Positions 8,101 through 16,665 are shown, numbered from the stretch's first letter. The stretch is 64,000 bases of DNA from an uncultured Prevotella sp. (GCA_902800365.1 CADCEF010000014.1:33858-97857), one strand, 5' to 3'. Notes: generated by a model not told the origin, from the letters alone. Made by a program: numbers and translations.

Positions 8101-8463
8101 ACTATCATTATCAAAATGAGCCCAGTTGTTACGGGTATCTTGCAGTTCTTGCAAACAAGAGCGCAATCTGTTATAATTCTTGGGGAGGTTACCCACCTCT
8201 CTTGTAACGCTTTCTTTGTAGTTTATGATAAACGTTACGAGATTATTATAATCTATCAGCCCCAATAGCGATGAACCATTAGTATTTAATTGTGCTCGTT
8301 GCAACTGCCAATTAGACTTTTTACGCTCGTTGTCTATACGGTTCTCAAAATCCACGTCCCACGAAATGCCGCCCTGGCATTCGCGCTGAATCACACTTAC
8401 TGCGTATGGACGCATGGCATCCAAAAACACTCCAAGACCACGCTGTAACTTTTCTCTATCCAT
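5131..8463 (-). CDS. DUF499 P-loop ATPase with Swt1-like HEPN domain (defence system ATPase)
   Basis: 1110 aa. Residues of about 1-150 look like a Swt1-type HEPN domain. They contain R111-N-N-W-A-H116, which fits the R-x4-6-H ribonuclease signature of active HEPN proteins. The DUF499 ATPase core follows, with Walker A GFGGGKTH at 271-278 and Walker B LILIDEL at about 385-391. Near residue 1000 a Pro-Thr-rich linker of PTPTP repeats leads to a small C-terminal domain. DUF499 proteins occur with DUF1156 methylases and SNF2 helicases in phage-defence islands. The gene begins 13 bases after the methylase stop and is the last gene of the operon, closed by the stem at 5074-5106. An effector role for the HEPN domain is inference. 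Confidence 0.85.
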   Translation of the reverse strand: MDREKLQRGLGVFLDAMRPYAVSVIQRECQGGISWDVDFENRIDNERKKSNWQLQRAQLNTNGSSLLGLIDYNNLVTFIINYKESVTREVGNLPKNYNRLRSCLQELQDTRNNWAHFDNDSLDADEAERAFSNMIQVAKLLEMQELEDELKRIKGIEQQTTETMPAANVTVDSNRSSFDDNGAVDNNGVLPAWFNTIMPQYDIRNGQLDESIFAANIEEVASGTAPVVYQDIVSFFDRTYVTDGMRELIRRVVQALNGKESQNRVISLQTGFGGGKTHSLISLYHVVKDSHTFKDLVAARNILDPEDMPQFESARVAVFTQNTVSVTDGHRVEDDIVIHTLWGELAWQLGGREGYERVRNADVQMIAPTAQDIKPIIEGASPALILIDELADYCNKASGKIVGSGTLFTQTNSFMQTLTEVVSSIPKTVLICTLPASAREVASSEIGQEILSSLETRVIRVGSSVKPVDDEEIYEVVRRRLFDRMTDESVINQVARKYKDMYHNRRDSLPAEADRVAYAERIKKSYPFHPELIDLFRIRWGSDSRFQRTRGVLRLLASIVKDLWQRRNSLVGTQALIHTNDVQMENLPTLQSQITSLMGAQWDSVMHADVFGTISNAYKLDEQNAGNNIGEYHLATAVTTTVLMASIGSSSQKGLSLKQLKLCLLKPDAFQHIDIDSTVNQLENVVHYMYRSSIGGEQSYWFQSKPNINILINQAKGDVKEDEMNGEIMQMVKQAVANVAKVKVLVDPTGDVPEQKQLTFVILHPKYTVAAGGNVSRSAQQIIKQIAQMRGTTQRVYRNTMLYLLCSEAGKAALSTKLREYLACDKIIREYSSQLDNDQRKDVLDRKKLSSDSAREQLIHAYNTVVKCVREDLQTIEVSSFTSDFAAQLSVNTLQELHDNGIVLRKIGLNIINRHGLMPTIEKPVKVNDVYEAFLRFDDKPMILNAEAVRDTVNRYCEEGMWNVGTGDLDHYSRIYHEEIVAFLNPQEEGYWLLDPSVMPKPAGGAGPVPTPTPGAESTPTPTPGAGQEPTPTPATKTYKKVVINGNVPIENYSQLFSSFVNTLKNNNLKIEVKFTASNNATSPLTDNSPLVKSIKESASQLGLNFEVEE

Positions 8464-8476
8464 AGTTGTTCAGTTT

Positions 8477-11400
8477 TTATTCGTCAATATCACTAAACAG
8501 ATCAACCTGCTTAAACTTCGCTATTTCCTTACACTTCTGCCTAAGCATTTCTGCACTCGACAGCAATCCTCTTACATCAGTCAAATCATCGCCCTCAGGC
8601 AAATGACCACCCAAGAAATCCAATAATCTCCACAATGGTGCATCACTCTGTGAACAAAGATCACGTACCAAATGCAACAGCTGTATTTGATTACCCATGT
8701 GGTAAGCCATCATCATACGATGAGCCTGAGAAATCAAATAATCAGTGGGCTGTGTGCCCAAATTGTCACTTTTACCTAAATGTTCTGCTGCTGTAGCCAA
8801 GTGCTGTTGATTACCATTCGCAATTAACAATCTATCGCTTTGCAAACTTCTAATCTCAACATTCACGCCTACACGAGTGTATTTGTTCACATCATCAAAT
8901 TTACAATCTGCCATACCATTCATCTGCAGCCAGCCACAATAGAACTTTGTTTGTGGTTCACCAGGCACTCCCTCGAGCAAAGCTTGCGCAGCACTATCTC
9001 GAGCAAATTCCAAAAGTTGTCCAACACTAACAGGATCACCTTCACTTGTTTCAACTCTCTTATAATGACCAAACACACTAACTGCTTGCCCAAAACATGC
9101 AGTCAAAAGGTCTGCACCACGAAAGCCCAAACCATACAATTTTTCGACTTCGTATTTTACGAGTTGACGAATATCGCGTTTCACCTCCTCAAAATCAGCA
9201 TAGCCTTTTCGTTCAGATGGCCTACAAGCAACAGTTACCGAGGATTCAAGAGTTGACATTTGTGCTTTTAAAGCTATACTCACTTCGGTATCCATTGGCC
9301 AACTACCTGTAATATTCATTCGTGAATCAAGAATAGAATTACATAATGTTGTCCATGCTTCTGTACTTTGATGAGCAAACATAATACTTACTATATCAGA
9401 AGTCTGACTTTCAATTGTATCAAAAATATTTGTTAAAGTTTGTTCAAAATGTTTCCGTGCTTCATCTGTATTCCCCATAAAACGATGTTTAATGGCTGTA
9501 CATTCTTCTGCTTTTGGAGTAAGAGGTGTCGTAAAAGTTTGAGGATACAAATCTCCAATACTTCTTTTAAGCCAAACATAAAAGAAGTCTGATAAATCAG
9601 CATAAGAAATAGCATCATAATATGGCGGATCTGTTACCACACAGTCAAGTACCTTTTCCCCAAATTGGTATTGATCACCACTTACAACATTATTAAATGT
9701 ACAAGGGAAAGCGCTTTCCTCGCATATAACATTGATTATTGATTCCAACTGACCATCACATGCTCCAGACAAATTCGAGAAAGGATTCATCTCAGGGTAA
9801 TCAAAAACCATTGGCAAAGCTTGTCTACCAAAAGGATGTTCTACGGTTTCCTGTAATTTGTGCCAAATACCAAAAGAAGAATTTCTCGCTATTACCTTGT
9901 CTAAGAAGATTGCCATGTATGTAACTATGGCTTTTCCGTAATCAGTAGAAGCCAGTTCTTCTTTCTTCGATAATATTTCATCTATAAAAACTGATATAGT
10001 ATATAATTGACGATTAGTAAATAAGTCCCCAAAAGATTCATACCCCCATAGAGGGACTTTTAAATTTTGGGAATCATTCTCTGGTAATTTCTCAAATGGG
10101 ATTATAGATGCCTTCCCTATTTCCTTCGTGAGATTAATTTCGTCATCATTAGGAATACTAAAAATTCTTTTACCATTGTGTTCTTTTATTATAGCTACTA
10201 GTTTTTCGCCTGTTCTCCTTTCCTTGAATTGTCTTTTAATATTTGATGCGTCAGTTAAATTACCGCAACATGGGCATGTAAGATTACAATGATTATTCCA
10301 ACCATCGTCTGAACATTGTCCATTTTCAATTTTAAAGCTAATATCCGCCCCACTGATTAATGGCTTTAAGTAGACCCATTCTTTGGATGAGGCACTTCTT
10401 CTTTTAGACAAATAAAATTGTTTCAACAATGGAACTTCCGCACCGCATGAAGGATTTGAACATTTTGCAGTTCTTACCCAATAGAAAACTAAATTTTCCT
10501 TATTGTCATAATTCTTAGAACATCTTTTTGATGCATTATTAATAACTTGTTTAGTGTAGAATTCGACGTCGAAAGCTAAACGATTTGGAATATGATAAAC
10601 CTTACCATTAAAAGTAATGCCTCTTTCCTCTTCTTGCGCCATTTTAACACCTTCCTCTCCATATAGTTTTTCAAACTCATCCTTACTATAGACAATAGGC
10701 TTTCCATATTTCTGAGGAAACTCCGCAGAGCCACGTTCAATAATATGGGCTACAGGATTAATATCGTTACCATAGCTACGACAACCTAAACGAGCTGCTT
10801 CCAAAGGAATAGCACCACCACCAGCAAATGGATCGAATACTGACGGCATTTCGTTTTGGAAGGCATCAATAGCTGCTTGTAATTCCGTTTCTGCTTGCTT
10901 AACTTGTTCCGTTTCTATATGTCTATTGGGGATAGAATACAATTTCTCTTCTGCGTTAGGAATAGCATCATAAAGTTGATTAAACTCCCCATGCAATTGC
11001 TCCCAAGTAGCATCGGCACGTTTATCACTCTGATAGGCCACATAAATCAATTCACGTGCCAATCTGAGAATTTTTGGATTATTCTTATTTTCCCACTTGA
11101 TGAGCGACCAATCATCCAATTGTTCTTTGGGTGAAGTTGATTTACCTGCAATCATATTCTGCTGGCATTTCTCAGAGAACTTACCAATAAACATCATCAA
11201 GCGATTACGGAGATTATCCTCCATCTCGTCAACAACGCTGGTATATGGAATATCTCTATATGGCTTATAATGCAGTTTACCCAGCCCAGTGTTAAGCAGC
11301 ATTTCTACAGCATATTGAAATGCCACAGGACAATTATCATCCAGTGGGTCTGGAACCAAACTGGCAAAGACGATTGCACGACATACAGGCAGTGGACGGC

Positions 11401-11518
11401 GTGCCCACCATAGGTGCAGTGTTGAGATATGTCCATGACGTATACTCTTATCACGTACACTTTCTGCTGATATTTCTTTGATGGGCAGAGCCACCTCTAT
11501 GAGTTTCTTTGCTTTCAT
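8477..11518 (-). CDS. DUF1156-family DNA methyltransferase
   Basis: 1013 aa. The N terminus carries the DUF1156 signature (HGHISTLHLWWARRPLP, about residues 28-44). SAM-binding motif I is DPFAGGG at 229-235. Catalytic motif IV is DPPY at 630-633, the form used by N6-adenine and N4-cytosine amino-methyltransferases. Two Cys pairs (353/358 and 415/418) between them look like a split zinc ribbon. In this system the methylase presumably marks self DNA, or methylates as part of the defence cycle; the specificity is unknown. Its ATG overlaps the stop of the helicase gene (ATGA), so translation is coupled. The family is associated with DUF499 and helicase genes. Confidence 0.88.
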   Translation of the reverse strand: MKAKKLIEVALPIKEISAESVRDKSIRHGHISTLHLWWARRPLPVCRAIVFASLVPDPLDDNCPVAFQYAVEMLLNTGLGKLHYKPYRDIPYTSVVDEMEDNLRNRLMMFIGKFSEKCQQNMIAGKSTSPKEQLDDWSLIKWENKNNPKILRLARELIYVAYQSDKRADATWEQLHGEFNQLYDAIPNAEEKLYSIPNRHIETEQVKQAETELQAAIDAFQNEMPSVFDPFAGGGAIPLEAARLGCRSYGNDINPVAHIIERGSAEFPQKYGKPIVYSKDEFEKLYGEEGVKMAQEEERGITFNGKVYHIPNRLAFDVEFYTKQVINNASKRCSKNYDNKENLVFYWVRTAKCSNPSCGAEVPLLKQFYLSKRRSASSKEWVYLKPLISGADISFKIENGQCSDDGWNNHCNLTCPCCGNLTDASNIKRQFKERRTGEKLVAIIKEHNGKRIFSIPNDDEINLTKEIGKASIIPFEKLPENDSQNLKVPLWGYESFGDLFTNRQLYTISVFIDEILSKKEELASTDYGKAIVTYMAIFLDKVIARNSSFGIWHKLQETVEHPFGRQALPMVFDYPEMNPFSNLSGACDGQLESIINVICEESAFPCTFNNVVSGDQYQFGEKVLDCVVTDPPYYDAISYADLSDFFYVWLKRSIGDLYPQTFTTPLTPKAEECTAIKHRFMGNTDEARKHFEQTLTNIFDTIESQTSDIVSIMFAHQSTEAWTTLCNSILDSRMNITGSWPMDTEVSIALKAQMSTLESSVTVACRPSERKGYADFEEVKRDIRQLVKYEVEKLYGLGFRGADLLTACFGQAVSVFGHYKRVETSEGDPVSVGQLLEFARDSAAQALLEGVPGEPQTKFYCGWLQMNGMADCKFDDVNKYTRVGVNVEIRSLQSDRLLIANGNQQHLATAAEHLGKSDNLGTQPTDYLISQAHRMMMAYHMGNQIQLLHLVRDLCSQSDAPLWRLLDFLGGHLPEGDDLTDVRGLLSSAEMLRQKCKEIAKFKQVDLFSDIDE

Positions 11519-14500
11519 AATTCGTTTATGTTATTCTGCCATTCTTCCAATGGGAGATAGAACTGAACACCTTTTGACTTCTGTTCAAAGTTCAGTTTGT
11601 GGGCAGGGTCATTTATTATATTAAGTTGTGGATTGGTTTTACAATTTGTTACTATATATAGCCATGCTTTGTTACCAAGTTGAGCCAAGCGGTTCATCTC
11701 GTTTTCCGACAGCATAACACCATCGGTACCTGAGCGGCCTTTTACTTCAATGTAACGCTTTATGCCTTGAGCATCGATACTCTTAATGTCGTAACCAACG
11801 TTATCTTTTGATACATCCTCAGGATTGCGGCCATTTGCTTTCTCGTAATCCATGGCTGTTTGCATGCCTATAGCTTCAACTTCGTCATCACGACTCATAC
11901 CAAAGTTGTGTTTATACTCTACTTGGTTAAGTGGAACAACGTAGGCACATCCTAAGACCTCAGGAGCAGTTGGGAAAAGTTCTGCTCCATCCTCCAATTC
12001 TTTAAGTCGAATTTCTTTTCGCTGTTTCAATTCTGCAAGTCGAGCTTCTTTAGCATCAAGTTTCTGCTGAGCCTTTTCGTCATCACCAAGGAATACAATA
12101 CCCTGAAGTTCATTTATCTCTCCCTGAATATCAACAATAATATTCTGGAAAGCAATTTTTAAGTACTCCAGGCGTTTTGCATTATCTTCTTCTACCACAT
12201 GCTTTGTTTGTTCAAGCATAGGCTCGGTAATATTCTCATAAGCCCAGCTTACCACCTCATCTTCATTTACTACGTCTGGTGGTGTTATCTCTTTAGCAAA
12301 ATCAGCAGGAGGACAAAGGTCCAGAAGCTTGGCTGGTGAAGTCTGACGGAATTCACCATTCTGTTGGCATACCAAAGAAAGTAGCTGGTTTACAACATTT
12401 GGCTCACCATCTTGATTAACATGATTATCATTAATCTGATTCTTTACAAAGTAAGCAAAATAGGGTTCTTGGTCTTCAGGAGAAACCAGTACAGTACCTT
12501 TCAGCATCTCATCGCGGAACTGATCGCTAACCACATCTACTACACTATCAAATAAGGCATTGCCTGGATTGATATAATGGGCACGACCATATTGGGCTGT
12601 AGATGCCTGATACTCCAAGAACAACTGCTTATCGAAGAAGAAGTATAACTGAGTTAGGTTCTCTGCATAGATGTTATATTTCTCCTTTAATCGCTTTGAA
12701 ATGACTTCTGGAATAACATCTATCTGATAGATACCATCTGAGAGTTCACGATACTGTCCGCCCAAGTATTTAAATGCTCTTTCAAAGAAGAGACGAATAT
12801 AAATAGGTTGTAGGCGACGTTCATCGCTATCTTCTTTAAGCAGGCGCGCTTCTTTATAGTCTACCATAGAATGAGCCATCGACTTACTTTGGTCGTCAAT
12901 ACTCTTCTTGAATATACCAGTTAAATCATCTGTTGGCTTATCAATGAATGCATCAAGATCGCTCTCGTGGCCATTAAATACCGACTCGATGATGCTATCA
13001 AGAGATACACCCTTCAATACATCCTGAATGACATCGTATACACGATCGTCGCCAAGTTGCTCGCGAATAATGTCGAGTTTGGTTAATAGTTTCTTTAGTA
13101 CCTGACCCTCGCGGGTGTTGTCAGCTACCATATTAAATACTATTACATCGTTCTTCTGGCCATATCGATGAATACGACCCATACGCTGCTCCAAGCGATT
13201 TGGGTTCCATGGAATATCCCAGTTTATCAGCAAGCGGCAGAACTGGAGGTTTATACCTTCTCCAGCAGCATCAGTACAGATAAGAATCTGAGTATCAGGT
13301 AGCATAAACTGACACTGCGATTGTCGACGCTCATCCACTGACATTGCGCCATGAATAGTTGCTACAGTATAGCCATTATTCTTAAGGCGTTCTTGCAAAT
13401 AGAGCAAGGTGTCCTTATGCTCTGTAAAGATAACCAGCTTCTCACCATTTATTACACCTTGCGATGTAAGTAACTGCTTTAATTCCTTATACTTCTGTTC
13501 CTCTTGCTGTTGGTTATAAAGAGAATCCGCCATTAAGTAGAGTTCCTTTACTTCCTGTGTTTCAGCTTTAATCTCACTAGGACTCTTAGAAGTAGTAAAC
13601 ATCCTGAACTTCTTTGGGTCAGAAAGGATATTGTCTAAGGCATCGCGCTCATCATCTTCCAGATCGTCAAAGTCGTCAATATCAATATCGTCGAACTCGT
13701 CTAACTTTATACGTTGTTTCCATAATGTAGGAGTACGTTCTAGCAAATCAGAAAGACCCTGCAAGGCCATCCAACGCTTTTGTAGAGTATTGCGGATAGC
13801 ATATATACTACTAACCAATCTGCGTTGCATAACCTGCAATGCCAACGATACATGTATATTCTTCGATGCAGCAGCCTCCTCTTTTCGTTTGGTAAGATAC
13901 TTTGTTACTGCATCATAAAGTCGTTTTTCATCTGTAGTGAGATTATAGCTGGTGGTCTTAGTTGAACGTTTTTTGTATAGGGGATTACCATCCCAGTCCT
14001 TCATATCTTCTTTGAGTCGACGTATAAAGAACTTATTAGCACCAGTTTCGCTAATCTCGCGTACACGTTCTGTTACCAAATCAGATGTAGCGAATATATC
14101 TTCATCAAGTAATTGAAGGAGTTTCTTGAACGTATCCTTTCGACCACGATGAGGAGTTGCGGTAAGAAGAAGCATGTGCTCACACTGCTGAGATAGCATA
14201 TTTGCCACTTCGTATCGTTTTGACTTATATATCTTCTCTCCATATTCGTAAGCAGACAGTTTATGCGCCTCATCGAATATCACCATATCCCAACTTGTCT
14301 TAGAAAGGACATTCATAATATCTTCGCGAGAAACGAAGTCTATACTGGCTACTACCCTATCGCTATTTTGGAAAACAGTAGGTTCTGAGGAGAAAACACT
14401 ACGATTTACCAACTTGAATGGGATATTGAATTTTACTCCCATCTCATCCTCTTGCCATTGCTTGGTAAGTCCACCTGGAGTTACAATCAGTATGCGCTCA

Positions 14501-14958
14501 ACTATATGGCGCATCAACAACTCCTTTAGCAGCAAACCTGTCATAATGGTTTTACCTGCACCTGTATCATCAGCCAAGAGGAATCTAATCTTGGGTTGTG
14601 GTAACAGAAATTTATATACGGCCTCTACCTGATGTGGCAATGGATCTACTACGCTACAATTGATAGCAAAGAGCGGGTCAAACTGATAAGCAGATTTAAT
14701 ACGTTCAGCTTCTGCAAATAGAACAAAACGCTGAGGGTCACCTTTGAAATTAAACTCTCCATCAACAGTCAACAGTTCCAAAGCTTCAATCTGCTCTGGA
14801 GTTACAATTTTGGAGCCAGCTTTTCTGGTATTCACACCCGTATATGATAGTGAATACTTTGATCCAAGTGCCTGTATCTTAGTTATCTCCACTGATTCTG
14901 TAGGAGACAATCCAGACACAATAGAGCCAACGTCTATCTTCAATGTTTGGTCACTCAT
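11515..14958 (-). CDS. SNF2-type DEAH helicase with C-terminal DUF3883 domain (DrmD-like)
   Basis: 1147 aa. Superfamily 2 motifs are clear: motif I DDTGAGKT at 130-137, DEAH box at 229-232, the TATPHR motif III region near 270, and the C-terminal lobe motif VI QRMGRIHRYGQ. A coiled region (about 930-980, Gln/Lys/Glu-rich) is followed by a DUF3883 domain (about 1035-1135, with YIEVKGRSG), which resembles a PD-(D/E)xK-like fold. DrmD of class 1 DISARM has the same general layout. It is the first gene of the three-gene defence operon, with a leader of about 290 bases containing a long hairpin. The likely role is translocation along foreign DNA; this is inferred from the family. Confidence 0.88.
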   Translation of the reverse strand: MSDQTLKIDVGSIVSGLSPTESVEITKIQALGSKYSLSYTGVNTRKAGSKIVTPEQIEALELLTVDGEFNFKGDPQRFVLFAEAERIKSAYQFDPLFAINCSVVDPLPHQVEAVYKFLLPQPKIRFLLADDTGAGKTIMTGLLLKELLMRHIVERILIVTPGGLTKQWQEDEMGVKFNIPFKLVNRSVFSSEPTVFQNSDRVVASIDFVSREDIMNVLSKTSWDMVIFDEAHKLSAYEYGEKIYKSKRYEVANMLSQQCEHMLLLTATPHRGRKDTFKKLLQLLDEDIFATSDLVTERVREISETGANKFFIRRLKEDMKDWDGNPLYKKRSTKTTSYNLTTDEKRLYDAVTKYLTKRKEEAAASKNIHVSLALQVMQRRLVSSIYAIRNTLQKRWMALQGLSDLLERTPTLWKQRIKLDEFDDIDIDDFDDLEDDERDALDNILSDPKKFRMFTTSKSPSEIKAETQEVKELYLMADSLYNQQQEEQKYKELKQLLTSQGVINGEKLVIFTEHKDTLLYLQERLKNNGYTVATIHGAMSVDERRQSQCQFMLPDTQILICTDAAGEGINLQFCRLLINWDIPWNPNRLEQRMGRIHRYGQKNDVIVFNMVADNTREGQVLKKLLTKLDIIREQLGDDRVYDVIQDVLKGVSLDSIIESVFNGHESDLDAFIDKPTDDLTGIFKKSIDDQSKSMAHSMVDYKEARLLKEDSDERRLQPIYIRLFFERAFKYLGGQYRELSDGIYQIDVIPEVISKRLKEKYNIYAENLTQLYFFFDKQLFLEYQASTAQYGRAHYINPGNALFDSVVDVVSDQFRDEMLKGTVLVSPEDQEPYFAYFVKNQINDNHVNQDGEPNVVNQLLSLVCQQNGEFRQTSPAKLLDLCPPADFAKEITPPDVVNEDEVVSWAYENITEPMLEQTKHVVEEDNAKRLEYLKIAFQNIIVDIQGEINELQGIVFLGDDEKAQQKLDAKEARLAELKQRKEIRLKELEDGAELFPTAPEVLGCAYVVPLNQVEYKHNFGMSRDDEVEAIGMQTAMDYEKANGRNPEDVSKDNVGYDIKSIDAQGIKRYIEVKGRSGTDGVMLSENEMNRLAQLGNKAWLYIVTNCKTNPQLNIINDPAHKLNFEQKSKGVQFYLPLEEWQNNINEL

Positions 14959-15018
14959 CGTTCTTAGTTCATAAAAAGTTAGGGGAACAGAAAAAGCGCA
15001 CCCTCATCCCTTATGTAC

Positions 15019-15145
15019 TTACATCCGAGCCGTCGCCAAACAAGCCTGCATTACATACACAAGGAAAGGGTACGCCTATACAGGCGTATCCCAAATCCCT
15101 CGAGGTGTAATGCATCAATTTTAGTTGGCGACTATTTGGATGTAA
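15019..15145 (-). repeat. 127-base imperfect palindrome in the defence-operon leader
   Basis: Nested arms share one centre near 15081: TTACATCC/GGATGTAA (15019, 15138), TCGCCAA/TTGGCGA (15033, 15125), GCATTACA/TGTAATGC (15048, 15106) and GGGTACGCC with GGCGTA-T-CCC (15068, 15083). Flanking 9-base direct repeats (ACCCTCATC near 15000 and 15145) hint at insertion. A 34-codon frame on the minus strand reads through the hairpin. It could be a MITE-like insertion or a structured leader RNA of the helicase operon. Confidence 0.6.
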
Positions 15146-15254
15146 CCCTCATCAGAATCTTCGATACTCAATTCTTAACCCACAATGTCTTGCAAAGCAG
15201 CTACTTACGTCGTCCTTTCGTCACTACAGCATGGACAACAACCACTATGCAATT

Positions 15255-15263
15255 GCAAAAGTA
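15255..15263 (-). promoter_or_regulatory. putative promoter of the defence operon
   Basis: TACTTTTGC on the minus strand, the best -7 match upstream of the helicase start at 14958. It would give a leader of about 290 bases containing the long hairpin 15019-15145. Confidence 0.4.
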
Positions 15264-15376
15264 CAAAAAGTTTTTGGATTTACAAGCAGAAAGGGAGAAA
15301 AGTTTGGATTGGGGCAAGAAAAAAGCTATAAAATAAAAAAAGTACCAAAATATTTGGAACTTATTAAAAGATTTCA

Positions 15377-15519
15377 TATCTTTGCACCGTCAAAACATTA
15401 GTTTTGGCTATCCGGGCAGAATCCCGCGAGAAGCAGGACTTTATTGATACCGCTTCGGAGCAAGACATCACCGACACTACTCCATTTTTAAAAAGCCGCC
15501 TCTTTCGAGGTGGTTTTTT
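15377..15519 (+). ncRNA. candidate structured small RNA, about 130 nt
   Basis: TATCTTTGC at 15377-15385 is a good plus-strand promoter. The ~130 bases downstream contain no convincing ORF but several hairpins: CAAAAC/GTTTTG with an ATTA loop, CGGG/CCCG, and GCT/AGC closing TCGG. They end in CCGCCTC-TTTC-GAGGTGG followed by TTTTTT (about 15494-15517), a terminator that pairs fully only on the plus strand. It lies between the divergent defence operon and the nuclease gene, convergent to the latter. I do not recognise the RNA family. Confidence 0.5.
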
Positions 15520-16075
15520 ATCGTTCATAGGCTTTCTTAAATAAAGAGAAAAACTCTGGTTTAACAACTATCGATCTCTTTACAGGTATTCGCTTTCGGC
15601 CTTTGAAAATAAGAACTTCTGTAGCTTTATCGTTAATTTCGAAATATCTTCTGATGGACTGGGCTAATTTACGCGTATTATACTCTACCGTCATATGAAT
15701 GAGTATGCAATTGCATTGACCTATAGAATCAAGCAAACTTCCACCAACAGATGATTTTCCAAAAACCGTCTTTAAATCATACATACGATATACACCTTTT
15801 TTTTCTAATATAAAATCGGGTGTACGTGTCTCTGTAGGATTAGGGAGTAGATACACTCTATATCCGAATTCTACAGCCTTTCTGGCTGCAAGAAGAAGGT
15901 TGTCGTAATCATCGCTCTGTTCTCCGCCTGTTGTAAGAATATTACTGTCAGTCGCTAAGGGGTGAAACTCCTTACGCATTGCTATACGCTCTACCTGACG
16001 AGAGAACTCTGCCCCCGTTAGTTTGTGGAGTTTCTCTAGTTCGGATGTTATATCGTTAGACGCATTAATCGCCAT
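15518..16075 (-). CDS. CdiA-C/tRNase-like PD-(D/E)xK-type nuclease, stand-alone
   Basis: 185 aa. The C-terminal half has the layout of CdiA C-terminal tRNase-like nucleases: a helix ending A-x-E69, a strand RVYLLP, then P-D87-F-I-L and Y-D100-L-K102, matching an E...D...DxK metal-dependent nuclease core. The N-terminal ~60 residues are helical and lack the delivery modules of CdiA/two-partner secretion proteins. Stand-alone versions occur in conjugative and phage-like elements. No immunity gene of similar size adjoins it. Its own promoter lies at 16123-16131. A role as a defence or toxin nuclease is inferred; the family call rests on motif spacing. Confidence 0.55.
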   Translation of the reverse strand: MAINASNDITSELEKLHKLTGAEFSRQVERIAMRKEFHPLATDSNILTTGGEQSDDYDNLLLAARKAVEFGYRVYLLPNPTETRTPDFILEKKGVYRMYDLKTVFGKSSVGGSLLDSIGQCNCILIHMTVEYNTRKLAQSIRRYFEINDKATEVLIFKGRKRIPVKRSIVVKPEFFSLFKKAYER

Positions 16076-16122
16076 ATTTCCTGATTATAGTGATAATTTA
16101 TTTTATTAAGTAATATACGAGT

Positions 16123-16131
16123 GCAAAGGTA
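16123..16131 (-). promoter_or_regulatory. promoter -7 element for the nuclease gene
   Basis: TACCTTTGC on the minus strand, about 48 bases upstream of the start at 16075. Confidence 0.5.
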
Positions 16132-16210
16132 ATGCTTTTTTGCGAGATAACCAAAAAAAAACAGCACTATATTCTGCACTCAGACACAAAAAAAAAGTAA
16201 CATAATATTT

Positions 16211-16433
16211 GGGGCGAACGCAGGTACGCAGGTACATTTTCTGTTTTCGGAAATGGTTGTTGAAGGTGCTATTGGTGCTGGAGAGGCGAACGGAGAGGAG
16301 TGTTTAATTTTATATATTTTATATCTATATATTATTATATTATATATAATATTATAATATATAAGGAAGATTTCACCTGCTCGTCACTGCCACTTGATTT
16401 TACAAAATGTACCTGCGTACCTGCGTTCGCCCC
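16211..16433. repeat. 30-bp perfect inverted repeat flanking an AT-rich core
   Basis: Arms at 16211-16240 and 16404-16433 are exact reverse complements. Each contains an 8-base motif (GCAGGTAC) twice in tandem. The 163-base spacer has an almost pure A/T segment (about 16310-16371) with short palindromes such as ATATTATATATAATAT. No gene is visible in 16076-16764 apart from this module and the HU promoter. A comparable but different module lies at 40901-41215. Confidence 0.75.
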
Positions 16434-16656
16434 CACCCTGCAAAAACAGGTGTTTGGAGTGGTACGGCAGAATCTGCTGGATTGTTTACGAGATTTTGCC
16501 AAAAATTTCCGAACTATCTCACAGATTGTTTCTGAGTATCCTTGAGATTGCTAGTTCAGGACAAATTGGACCCAGAAATAATCCTTTACATTTTAACATT
16601 TCGAGAAAAAATCGAGAAAAGTCGAAAAAAAGCTATTTTTGCGCTTTTTTTTTGTG

Positions 16657-16665
16657 TACCTTTGC
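16657..16665 (+). promoter_or_regulatory. promoter -7 element of HU/smalltalk locus 1
   Basis: TACCTTTGC about 100 bases upstream of the first HU-like gene. The leader sequence TCAATCATGAGAGACA just downstream recurs in locus 2 (about 41518-41533). Confidence 0.55.

Noticed and set aside
11515-14958. Type I restriction HsdR subunit
   Set aside because: There is no HsdS gene, the methylase is of the DUF1156 type, and the C-terminal DUF3883 domain fits DrmD-like helicases better.
15019-15145. Retron msr/msd
   Set aside because: No reverse transcriptase gene is nearby and the conserved retron stem features are not recognisable.
15013-15336. 107-codon plus-strand frame over the long hairpin
   Set aside because: It reads across the palindrome and the defence promoter, has no promoter of its own and shows no protein-like pattern.
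16211-16433. Insertion-sequence ends or integron attC site
   Set aside because: No transposase lies between the arms, no clear target duplication is seen, and the integron core-site pattern is absent.
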